In this document: piece by piece, positions 18,614-27,950 of the stretch
Layout of the letters: every line of letters begins with the position of its first letter
Position numbering within the stretch: position 1 is the stretch's first letter
Origin: Croceibacterium_B sp963783195
GTDB lineage: Bacteria > Pseudomonadota > Alphaproteobacteria > Sphingomonadales > Sphingomonadaceae
Assembly: GCA_963783195.1 (NCBI GenBank)
Contig: CAWAMV010000001.1
Coordinates: 1-64,000, forward strand
Direction of reading: 5' to 3'
DNA: 64,000 nt
Position numbers and translations under genes: made by a program
Notes under the pieces: model-generated
Databases searched by the model: none
What the model saw: only the letters and a program-made list of their open reading frames with translations
Told to the model about the DNA's origin: nothing

Positions 18614-20171
18614 TCAGGCCGACGCGAAAAGGCCGATATCTTCGCTGCGGGCAAAGTTTCCATGAAGGCCGAAGCGCAGCCGGATCGGCACGTGAATGGT
18701 GGCGACCGGACCGTTCGCGATCTCCAGGGCATTGAAAACCAGCAGATCGCTGCGATGTTCGTCGAGGCGGTTGCAGACCTGCATGACCCATCCCTCGCCC
18801 TCCGCGCTGTCGGCACTGCGCGGGACGAAGACCGGCTCCTGCAGCGACGAAACCGGCCCGCACCACCAGTGCTGCTCGTCACCGGTCTCGAGGTCCTTCA
18901 GGAACAGGCAGTTCATCAGCATTCCGGTATGACTGCCCTGCCGCAGTTCGACCGGGCGGGACGGGTCGATCTCCAGCCCCCAGGTGTAGCGCGCCTTCAG
19001 CCCGGTGAAGCGTTCGTCGATGCGGGGGAACTCGCTGGCGGTTTCGGTCAGCGGGACGATCTCGTCGAATTCCTCGCCGTTGCTGGCGAGATCGACCGTC
19101 CAGCGTGTGAGCTTGCTCATCGCCTGCACCGGATCGAAATCGGCGCCCGTGTACGTCGGGGAAAAAGGGGAACATGTTGTTCTTCGCTTCGGGAATAACG
19201 AAATGGATTTTCGTCCCTTCTTGCCAGGCATTGACGACGTGGCTAGCGAAGCAGTTGTCGCGCTTGAACCAGCGGATATCCTCGTCTTTCAGGTCGTCGC
19301 GGCGCGGGATGATGCCGAGGTAGACCGGCCTCGTCGTGTCGAAGCCGAAATGCGGCAGGCCCTGTTCCAGCCGGTCCCAGCTGCCGACGCTCGGCACGAT
19401 GTGCAGCACGAGGTAATCCTCGGTGATCGCGAAGTCGTGCATCATGCAGTAGTAGGGCACCTTGAACCACTTCTCGCGCACGAGCTCGCCGTTGGGGCCG
19501 ATTTCCATGTAGGAGACATCGTCGCTGCATAGCCCGCTGGCGGCATAGCCGATGGCGACCATGTTGCCGGTGGCGGGATCGACCTTGGGATGCGCGGTGA
19601 ATGTCTGGCTTTTCAGCGCGCCGTCCCATGTCTCGAAAGCCTCGGTCTCCATTGTCGCGGGATCGATGACCAGCGCCGGGCTGTCCTCCTTCAGCGCCCA
19701 CAGCTTGCCGCCGAAGATCCACGCATTGGTGTTGGCGGTGGAGCGGATGCGCCCCTTCACGCTCTCGTCGTCGGTCAGCGGGTTGCGATAGGCCCCGAAC
19801 AGCGCTTTGCCGGCTTCGCGCTCCAGCTTCCACTTGTCGGTCTGCGCCCAGCGCTGGCGGAAATCGACCTGTCCGTCGTGGAAGTGGAACCGGGTGATCA
19901 TCCCGTCGCCGTTGAACGAGATGTCGTCGGCGAGGCGGGGTGGGAACTGGGGGTCGGGCTGCACGCGGAAGAACGCGCCCTCCAGCTCGCGCGGAATTTC
20001 GCCCTCGTGCTGCAGGTCGGCAATGTCCGCCTCGATCCGGCTGGGCGTGTTGAATCCCGTGAAGTTCGGCGTGTCGGGGAACTGGCTCACTTCGCTGCAT
20101 CCTTCTTGTCTGTTCGCCCAGTCTAGGCACTGCGGCGCGACATCCCAATCAACCCGGTTGTTGCGAGCCAT
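18614..20171 (-). pseudogene. Second carotenoid oxygenase family protein, one frameshift
   Basis: A second RPE65/carotenoid-oxygenase-fold enzyme of about 510 residues when the frame is repaired. ATG 20171 opens the long 5' part with GAFFRVQPDPQFPP and TANTNAWIFG. The iron His residues are in FTAHPKVDP, CMMHDFAIT and ASHVVNAWQEG. The C-terminal part, in another frame, has the fourth in FGLHGNFARSEDIG. The frame breaks near 19147 in a run of three C (three G on the coding strand) where two would restore it. The protein is otherwise intact, so this may be a sequencing error. It is divergent from the GMC oxidoreductase, with operator site 5 between. It is only moderately similar to the first dioxygenase, so the two probably act on different double bonds. 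Confidence 0.88.
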
Positions 20172-20288
20172 TAGCCCGCCTCATGCGTTCGGACTGCCGT
20201 CGGCTTGATCGCCCGCCGCGCGGCCCTATCCTCACCATCAACCACGTTGCGCGTGCGCGTACGGAGTATTAGAGCCGGGGCGAGTTTG

Positions 20289-20299
20289 TTGATTAGTCA
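20289..20299. promoter_or_regulatory. putative MarR operator 5
   Basis: TTGATTAGTCA, the same core as the site at 6310-6320, lies between the divergent second dioxygenase (start 20171) and first GMC oxidoreductase (start 20353), 53 bp before the latter. It would serve both directions. Confidence 0.55.
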
Positions 20300-20352
20300 C
20301 GGTATGCGTCGGCGATCGCACGCCTGGCAACCGAAATATGCGGGGACAGGAT

Positions 20353-21996
20353 ATGCGAACCGATTACGGCCGCTTCGATTACATTGTCATCGGTTCGGGT
20401 TCCGCGGGCGCGGTCGTGGCCGCGCGGCTGGTCGAGGACGGTCGGCGCAGCGTTCTGGTGATAGAGGCGGGCAAGTCCGACCGGCGCGCGCTGGTCGACA
20501 TGCCGATCGCCTGGTTCAGGGCGATGCGTACGCCCGACCTCGGCTGGGGCTACATGAGCGAGCCCGAGCCGCATGCGAACGACCGCCGCATCCCCGCCCC
20601 ACGCGGCAAGGTGGTGGGCGGCTGTTCGGCCATCAACGGCATGATGTATTCGCGCGGCAATCCGCGCGATTACGACGACTGGGCGCAGGCGGGCTGTTCG
20701 GGATGGAGCTTCGACGACGTGCTGCCCTATTTCCGCAAGTCGGAAAGCAACTGGCGCGGCGAGTCCGAATATCACGGCGCGGACGGCCCCATCACGGTCG
20801 CGCGGCACGAGGCGGACGACCGGGTGTTCCCCGCGATCATGGACGCCGCCCGCGCGCTGGGACACGAGGCGGTCGATGACTTCCACGGTGCGGACACGCA
20901 AGGCTGGAGCGTCCCCGACTTCACCATCCACGGCGGCAGGCGTGGCAGCCCCGCCGCGCGCATGCTGCGCCCCGCGTTGCAGCGCGACAATGTGCGGCTG
21001 GTGACCGATGCGCTGGCGGAGCGCGTCGTCATCGAGCAGGGCCGCGCCCGCGCGCTGGAGTTTCGCGTTGCCGGGGAGCCCGCGCTGGCGCATGCGGAGC
21101 GCGAGATCGTGGTGTGCGCGGGCGCGTTCAACACGCCGCACCTGCTGATGCTCTCGGGCATCGGCCCGGCGGACCATCTTCGCGAGCACGGCATCGCCGT
21201 CGCCAACGATCTGCCGGGGGTGGGGGAAAACCTCCAGGATCACGCCAGCATCGGCATGCTGTTCGAGGCGAGCGGCCCTTACACTTTCGACAGGGAACTT
21301 CGCGCGGACCGCTTCGCGCTGTCGCTGCTGCGCTGGAAGCTGCTGGGGCAGGGGCCGCTGGCGGGGCTGCCGGTGGGGGCGCAGGGCTTCGTGCGCACGC
21401 GCGAGGGGCTGGACCGGCCCGACCTGCAACTGCTGGTCAGCCCGGTGGCGATGGACGCGCGGGTCTGGTTCCCCCGCTGCGCGCAAGGCGCGCGGCGATT
21501 ACTTCACGATCGCAACGTCCTGCTCAATCCGGAAAGCCGCGGCCGGTAAGGCTGGCGTCGGGCGATCCGCGGGACAAGCCCGCGATCCACCTGAACCTGT
21601 TGCAGGCGCGGCCGACCGCGCAGACGTTCCGCCGCTTCCTGCGCTTCACCCGCGAACTATGGCGACCGACCCGGCCAGCGGCCTGGTGCCCGTGAGGTCG
21701 TGCCCGGCCCGAAGGTGCAGAGCGATGACGAGATCGACGCCTATGTCCGCGGCGCGATCGGCACCGCGATGCATCCGGCCAGCAGCTGCGCGATGGGGAC
21801 CGGGCCGCGGCGGTGGTCGACCGCAATGCGGGTGCGCGGCCTCGAGGGGCTGCGCGTCGTCGATTGTTCGGTCATGCCCACGATCGTCGGCGGCAACACC
21901 AACGCGCCGGCCATCATGATCGCCGAGAAGGCCGCCGACATGATCGTCGCCGCGGAATGGGCCGAAGCTACGGGCGGCGACAGGCGGACTGCATGA
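20353..21996 (+). pseudogene. GMC-family FAD oxidoreductase 1 (choline-dehydrogenase-like), frameshifted
   Basis: ATG 20353 follows GGGGACAGGA. The first 380 codons are intact: FAD-binding FDYIVIGSGSAGAVVAARLV, GMC signature 1 GKVVGGCSAINGMMYSRGN, and signature 2 GAFNTPHLLMLSGIGPADHL. After about 21480 the frame is broken by several indels, yet the remaining protein can be read across frames (RLASGDPRDKPAIHLNLLQA; then HPASSCAMGTG; VRGLEGLRVVDCSVMPTIVG; GGNTNAPAIMIAEKAADMI) to the TGA at 21994-21996. The family oxidises alcohols with FAD, using an active-site His near HPASSCAMG. Its stop overlaps the next GMC gene's ATG. Indels without other decay suggest sequence errors. Confidence 0.85.
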
Positions 21997-23653
21997 CCTA
22001 TGACTATATCATCGTCGGTGCGGGATCGGCGGGCTGCGTGCTCGCCAACCGGCTGAGCGAGGACCCTGCAAAGCGCGTGCTCCTGATCGAGGCGGGCGGG
22101 AGCGATCGGCAATTCGCTGATCTCACATGCCGCTCGGCTTCATGCGCGCATGTCATGACCGGAAGTTCACCTGGCGCTATATGACCGCAGCCGGAACCGA
22201 ACCTCGACGGCCGCCGCATCCGGTCCCGCGCGGGCAAGATGCTGGGCGGATCGTCCTCGATCAACGGCATGTTCTTCATGCGCGGCCACAGCCTCGATTT
22301 CGACAGCTGGCGGCAGATGGGCTGCACGGGCTGGGGCTATTGCCGACGTGCTGCCCTACTTCAAGCGGATGGAACGCAGCTGGCAGCGGCGGCCGGGCCC
22401 TATGGCACGGCGACGACGGCCCGCTGCGTGCAGCCGATGCAGACCGAACGCCCGCTGCACGATCCGCTGATGGAAACCGGCGAAGGCGGCGGGCTTCGAC
22501 ACCACCGAGGACCTCAACGGCGAAGAGGAAGAGGGCTTCGCCCGCGGCGAGCTGACGATTGACGCGAAGGGCCGCCGGGCCAGCACCGCGCGCGCCTATC
22601 TCGATCCCGGCGCCGACCGCCCGAACCTGACCGTCATGACCGGCGCGCTGACGCGCCGCGTGATCTTCGAAGGCAACGGCCGCGCGGTCGGCATGGAATT
22701 CGAGCACGAAGGCGAGCGTGAAGCGGTCCAGCGCGAGCGCGAGGTGATCCTGTAGCGGCGGCAGTTACAATTCGCCGCAGTTGCTGATGCTGTCGGGCAT
22801 CGGACCGGCCGCGCAACTGCGCGACACGGGATCGAGGCCCTGCATGACTGCCCGGCGTCGGCCGCAACCTGTCGGAACATCCGCGCGTGCCGGTGCATTT
22901 CGGCTGCAAAGCCGGTGAGCTTCCTGAACCAGCTGCGCGCCGACAAGGTCGCGCTGTCCGTGTTGCAATGGCGCGCTGTCGGCAAGGGCGCGTTCGCCAG
23001 CCAGTTGAACAGCTGCAACATCGTGATCCGCACCCGGCCCGAACTGGCGCGGCCCGATATCCAGCTCTGGTCCAACCCGGTCCGGATGGACGCGCAGATC
23101 TGGTTCCCCTTCTTCGGCGGCGGCAGGAAGACAGGATCACCGCCGATGTCATCCTGCTGCACCCGCAGAGCCGGGGCTGGCTGGAACTCGCATCGCCAGA
23201 TCCGGCGGATTTCCCGCGAAATCACGCTCAACAATTTCTCCGACCGCGCCGATCTTCGAGACCGCGCGCGATGGCATCGCGCTGGCGCGCAAGATCTACC
23301 GCACCCAGCCGCAGGCCAGCCTGACCGGGCAGGGAAATTCTGCCCGGGCGGCATCTGCAGAGCGATGAGGAACTCGAAGCCACATCCGCGCAATGGCCGA
23401 GGTGACGCAGCACCCTGTGGGCACCTGCGCGATGGGCACCGGCTCCAGACCGTGGTCGATCCGCAAGCTGCGGGTGCGCGGGATCGAGGGCTTGCGCGTG
23501 GTCGATGCCTCGGTCATGCCCACCGTGCCGGGTGGCAATACCAACGCGCCCACGATCATGCTGGCGGAAAAGGCTGCCGACATGATCCTTGGCAAACCGC
23601 CTTTGCCCGCCGAAGATCATCGTCGGCACCTCACGACAACGCCAGCCAACTGA
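21993..23653 (+). pseudogene. GMC-family FAD oxidoreductase 2, many frameshifts
   Basis: ATG 21993 overlaps the stop of GMC 1 (ATGA). The protein can be read almost complete by moving between frames: DYIIVGAGSAGCVLANRLSE, then PLGFMRACHD, GSSSINGMFFMRGHSLDFD, DTTEDLNGEEEEGFARGELT, TARAYLDPGADRPNLTVMTG, LLMLSGIG, QLRADKVALSVLQWRAVGKG, HPVGTCAMGTGS, VDASVMPTVPGGNTNAPTIM. About 15 single-base indels occur over 1.66 kb. Because codons between breaks stay conserved, uncorrected sequencing error is at least as likely as true decay. If functional it would be a second alcohol or ring-C=C oxidising GMC enzyme acting with its neighbour. Confidence 0.8.
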
Positions 23654-23666
23654 TTAGGAAACGCCA

Positions 23667-25212
23667 ATGAACCCGCCACCCATGCCGATCGATCTTTCCA
23701 TCCTGCCCGGCCTGAAGGAAGAGCTTGCGGCCACCCCGCGTAAACTGTTCATCAACGGCACCTTCGTTGCGGCCCGGTCGGGCGAGACGTTCGACGTGGT
23801 CGATCCGGCGACCGGGAAGGTCTTCGCGCAGGCTGCGTCAGGCGGCGCGGAAGACATCGACCTTGCGGTGAAGGCGGCACGCAAATGCTTCGACAGCGGC
23901 GCGTGGTCCGCCATGCCACCAGCCCAGCGCGCTCGGATCATGATGAAGCTGGCGGAACTGATCGAGGCGAATGGCAGCCGTATCGCGCTGACCGAAACGC
24001 TCGACAACGGCATGCCGTTGATGATGGCGTATTTCGGCGGCGTGATGGCCGCGTCCGAGACAGCTGCGATACAATGCCGGATGGGCACCAAGATCGGCGG
24101 CGAGACCTTCACCCCGTCGCATCCGGGCGAGTGGCACGCCTTCACTCAGCGCGAGCCGGTGGGCGTGGTCGGCGCGATCGTGCCGTGGAACTTCCCCTTC
24201 GTGATGGCGGTCGCCAAGATCGCGCCGGCGCTTGGCGGCCGGCTGCACCGATCGTCCTCAAGCCTGCCGAACAGACGCCGCTTCGAGCACCGTGATCCTG
24301 GCGAGCTGATTGCCGAGGCCGGTTTCCCGGAAGGCGCGGTCAACATCGTCACCGGCTATCGGCAAGACGGCAGGTGCCGCGCTGGTCGAACATCCGGCAG
24401 GTGGACAAGATCTCCTTCACCGGCTCCACCGTCGACCGGCAAGCAGATCGTCCACGCCTGCACCGGCAATCTCAAGCGCGTAACGCTGGAACTCGGCGGA
24501 AGATCGCCCGGTGATCATCTTCGACGGATGCCGACCTCTAGAAGGCGATTCCCGGCGCGCCGCGATGGGCATTTTCGGCAATGCCGGGCAGGTCTGCGCG
24601 GCGGGTTCGCGGCTGTTCGTGCACGAGAAGGTGCGCGACCAGGTGCTCGAAGGCGTTACCCAGGCTGCGCCAAGGTCGCTGAAGGTCGGCTCGCGGCCTC
24701 GCTCCCGAAACGCAGATGGGCCCGCTGGTGAGCGATGTGCAGTTCGACCGCGTCACCGGCTACATCGAAAGCGCGCTGTCCGAAGGGGCGCAGGTCCATC
24801 GTCGGCGGGCGAGGCGGAGAAGGTCGAGGGCTCCGAGGGGGCTATCTTCATCCAGCCGACCGTGCTGGCCGGACACGGCCGCGGGCATGAAGGCGGTGGA
24901 AGAGGAAATCTTCGGCCCGGTCCTGTGCACCATGACCTTTGGCGACGACGATCTCGAAGCGATGGCCGCGGCGGCCAACAACACGAATATCGGCCTCAAC
25001 GCCTCTGTCTATCTGGACGCAGGACATTACGCGCGGCCTCAAGCTGGCCAAGCGAATCAAGCGCGGGCATGGTGCAAGATCAACGGCGGGGCGGGGGCCC
25101 CGATCCGGCGATGCCGCTGGGCGGCTTCAAGCAGTCCGGCTGGGGCCGCGAAAACGGCCGCGCGGGCGTGGAAGCCTACACCGAGATCAAGTCCGTCACC
25201 GTCAACCTCTAA
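23667..25212 (+). pseudogene. Second aldehyde dehydrogenase, frameshifted
   Basis: ATG 23667 starts 13 bp after GMC 2. About 190 codons are intact (KLFINGTFVAARSGETFDVV; GVVGAIVPWNFPFVMAVAKI), then single-base indels begin near 24240. The rest is readable across frames: AEAGFPEGAVNIVTGY, KQIVHACTGNLKRVTLELGG, GIFGNAGQVCAAGSRLFVHE (catalytic Cys in GQVC), then MGPLVSDVQFDRVTGYIESA, EEEIFGPVLCTMTFGDDDLE and PLGGFKQSGWGRENGRAGVE before TAA. Family: NAD-dependent ALDH, phenylacetaldehyde/betaine-aldehyde-like. With GMC 1 and GMC 2 it would form an alcohol-to-aldehyde-to-acid chain. The stop overlaps the stop of the convergent FAD monooxygenase by 3 bases. Confidence 0.85.
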
Positions 25213-26788
25213 AACCCGCAGGCCTGCGACAGGATGGCGGCGGCCTCTGCGTCGCCGACATCGCCCTCGCCGGTCCATGCGACGAACTCGTCCGGCCTGA
25301 CGAGCGCGTGGGCCTGCGTGTTCGCCCCCAGCAAGACTTCCTGCAGGGGAATGTTGCGAGGACGCGCCGATCGCGCAAAGGTGTCGAGCACGGCGGGATC
25401 GGCGGCGGCGATGGCAAAGCCGTCGCCTAGCCGTCCGCAAGTCCGCTCTCCGCTCGCATCGCGCAAGGGCGGCAGGTGGTGACCGGCGACGGGCTTGTGC
25501 GAATGCTCGCCGACGGCGGAGCCTGCCGCGTCGCCCGATCCGCCGACAGTCAGCGGCGAACCCGCGTAATGCGGCGCGAAGGAAAACACCTCCTCCTCGG
25601 CATGGCGGTGTCTGCGTTCGAGAGCCTGCGCCAACTCGCCGTCATCCATACCCTGCGCCATGCGGGCTACGAATTGCCGGTCGGTTGCGATTGACTTGGC
25701 GATGAAGTCGCGCGCGGTGGAGGCGAACTCGCGTGGCGTTCCGCGCCGTAGCTATCCAGCAGGTGCGGCCCGGCCCAGCCCGCCAGCGTCGCTGCCAGCT
25801 TCCAGCCAAGGTTTCGCGCGTCCTCGAAGCCGGTATTGATGCCGTATCCGCCGTAGGGCGGGTGCGAATGCGCGGCGTCCCCGGCGATGAGGATGCGCCC
25901 CGCGCGATAGCTGTCGGCAATCGCGAAGCGCAGGTCCCAGAAGCCCGAATAGGTGATTTGCGCCGCGAATTCGTTGCCCGCCGCGCGATGCAGCGCGGCC
26001 AACAGGTCCGCCTCGGCATCGCTGCGCTCGCCCAGCATGGGGGCGTGGAAGAAGAAGTTGGCGTTGCCGTCCACCCGGCCGAAGAACTGCCAGTAGCCCT
26101 CGAAATCGGGATGCAGCACGTTGAAATAGCTCTTGTCGGGAAAGCGTTCGACCAGCCGATCGAACGCGGGCGAGTGAAACACGATCAGCGCCATCACGCG
26201 GTCGTGATCCTGCCGGGTCTGCGTGATCGCCGCGCTTCGCCGGGTGACGGAGCGGCTGCCGTCGCATCCCACCGCATAGGCGGCGCGGAAGGTACGCTGG
26301 CAGCCATCGTCCACGCAGGTCGCGGAAACCGACGCGCCTTCGTCATCCTGCGAAACCGCCTCCACCCGCCAACCGGTGATGAAGTCTATGGCATCGATCT
26401 CGCGCGCGCGGCGACGCAGCACGGCTTCGGTATCGTATTGCGGGAGGCGGGCATTCGCGGCGCAGTAGTAGGGCTCCACAAGCCTGCGGCTCAGCCAGTC
26501 GTGGCAGGGGCCGTCCACCAGTTGTCCGTAGACCGTGACGCCACCGGCGTTCTCACCCGGCGGGATCGGTTGCGCGGCGCGCAGTTCGCGCTCCGCACCC
26601 CAGGCCTGGAAATGTTCCATCGTGCGCTGCGTCAGGTTCTGGCCCTTGGGCACCAGCTGCGGTTCGTCCCATGCCTCGATCACCAGCACGCGCACGCCGC
26701 GCCGGCCCAGGTCTATCGCCAGACCCAGGCCCACCGGCCCGCCGCCCACGACGATCACGTCGCTGGCGGATCGTTCGTCATGCGCCAT
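25209..26788 (-). pseudogene. FAD-dependent aromatic monooxygenase (PheA/TfdB type), one frameshift
   Basis: A group A flavoprotein monooxygenase of about 525 residues. ATG 26788 is preceded by GAGGAA and is preferred over ATG 26809. FAD site DVIVVGGGPVGLGLAIDLGR at the N-terminus, YAVGCDGSRSVTR in the middle, and GRILIAGDAAHSHPPYGGYG near residue 300. The frame breaks near 25733, after DSYGAERHA, and resumes one frame away (TARDFIAKSIATDRQFVARM; FSFAPHYAGSPLTVG) to TAG at 25209-25211. The C-terminal thioredoxin-like domain is present. The family adds a hydroxyl to phenols using NAD(P)H and O2. Divergent from the LysR regulator, a classical arrangement for LysR-controlled catabolic genes. Confidence 0.87.
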
Positions 26789-26843
26789 CGCGTTCCTCAC
26801 CCTTGTCATGCAACGGCTTTGCCAGAACGCCCTGGCATTTGCT

Positions 26844-26858
26844 ATTCGTGCGGCTAAT
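26844..26858. promoter_or_regulatory. putative LysR-type operator, divergent promoter
   Basis: ATTCG-TGCGG-CTAAT, a T-N11-A type interrupted dyad, lies between the divergent FAD monooxygenase (26788) and LysR (26881) starts. It is nearly the same as the perfect dyad at 27811-27825. LysR regulators commonly bind such sites in the divergent promoter of their target. Confidence 0.5.
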
Positions 26859-26880
26859 CGGGCGGGAGTAGGGACGGACC

Positions 26881-27810
26881 ATGCGCCACGGCAGACTGAA
26901 AGAGCTGAACCTCAACCACCTGCTGACGCTCGACGCGGTGCTACGCTATCGCAACCTCACCCGCGCGGCAGAGCAGCTGGAGGTGACGCAGGGCGCGATC
27001 AGCCAGTCGCTCGCGCGGCTGCGAAAGTTCTTCGACGACAAGCTGCTCGTGCGGATCGGCAACTCGATGGAGCCGACCGCGCTCGGCAGCAGCCTGCAGG
27101 CCCCGCTCGCGAGCATCCTCGCCAGGATCGAATCCGACATCGTCGTGAGGGCCGGCTTCGACCCGGCGGAGGCGACCGGCAAGCTCTCCATCTGCATGAC
27201 CGACCTCGGCGAATTCACCTTTCTCTCCCCGCTGATCGAGCGGCTGTCCGAACTGGCGCCAAACCTGTCCGTGTCGTCGCGCGCGCTGCCCGATGCGGAG
27301 CTCGCGCGCTATATGGCGGACGGCGTCATCGACCTCGCCTTCGCCGGCCCGATCGAGGAGGTGGCCGACCTCAAGGTGCAGAAGATCTTCGAACACGAGC
27401 TGGTGGCGGTGGTTTCGGAGAAATGCACGCTGCCCGACATCGTCCATGTCGACGCTTACACTTCACTGCCGCACGTCGTGCTCGATTCGCCCTATATCAA
27501 GCGGGTCCGTATCGAGAGTGCACTCGACAGGCTCGGCTACAAGCGGCAGATTCATCTCAGCACCCCGAACGCGTTGGTGCATCCCTTCCTGCTGGAACGC
27601 AACGCCAACCTCATCGCCACGCTGCCGCGCGCGTTTGCGGAGCGGGCCGCGGCGGTGTTGCCGCTGCGTATCCTGAAGCTGGGCTTCGACGTCCCCAGGC
27701 TGGAGGTGTTCCAGTACTGGCACCCGCGCTTCGACCGCCACGAACCCTCCCGGTGGCTGCGCCGGCAGGTTCTCGATCTCGCCAGCGAACTGGCGTCGGG
27801 ACGGGCGTGA
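26881..27810 (+). CDS. LysR-family transcriptional regulator
   Basis: A 309-residue LysR protein of normal length. N-terminal winged helix: LNHLLTLDAVLRYRNLTRAA and EQLEVTQGAISQSLARLRKF, with FFDDKLLVRIGNSMEPT as wing. The C-terminal co-inducer domain starts at about residue 95 (GKLSICMTDLGEFTFLSPLI) with the two-lobed periplasmic-protein fold. The NodD/PnbR/LinR-like start (LNLNHLL) suggests an activator that senses an aromatic. It is divergent from a FAD monooxygenase and 140 bp upstream of a TonB receptor; matching dyads lie in front of both. It probably controls these two and the second FAD monooxygenase. Confidence 0.92.
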   Translation: MRHGRLKELNLNHLLTLDAVLRYRNLTRAAEQLEVTQGAISQSLARLRKFFDDKLLVRIGNSMEPTALGSSLQAPLASILARIESDIVVRAGFDPAEATGKLSICMTDLGEFTFLSPLIERLSELAPNLSVSSRALPDAELARYMADGVIDLAFAGPIEEVADLKVQKIFEHELVAVVSEKCTLPDIVHVDAYTSLPHVVLDSPYIKRVRIESALDRLGYKRQIHLSTPNALVHPFLLERNANLIATLPRAFAERAAAVLPLRILKLGFDVPRLEVFQYWHPRFDRHEPSRWLRRQVLDLASELASGRA

Positions 27811-27825
27811 ATTAGCGCCGCTAAT
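27811..27825. promoter_or_regulatory. putative LysR-type operator upstream of TonB receptor 2
   Basis: ATTAGCG-C-CGCTAAT is a perfect 15-bp dyad directly after the LysR stop codon and 125 bp before the receptor start at 27951. It shares ATT-N-G and CTAAT half-sites with the dyad at 26844-26858. Confidence 0.55.
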
Positions 27826-27950
27826 ACGAGCGATTGACGACGCTCGATTGCGCTTTCCAGCCCGCTTTCGAAAAATCCTTCCTGCAGAAAAGTCCGGGCC
27901 GACGGGACACGCGAAGGGCGTGGCGGCCGGGACCCAAGGGGAGGGAGAGG

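Noticed and set aside
23641..23660. AACTGATTAGGAAAC before ALDH 2 as a sixth MarR site
   Set aside because: Only one half-site (TGATTAG) is present and the other half (TCA) is missing; the gene is already in the GMC operon.
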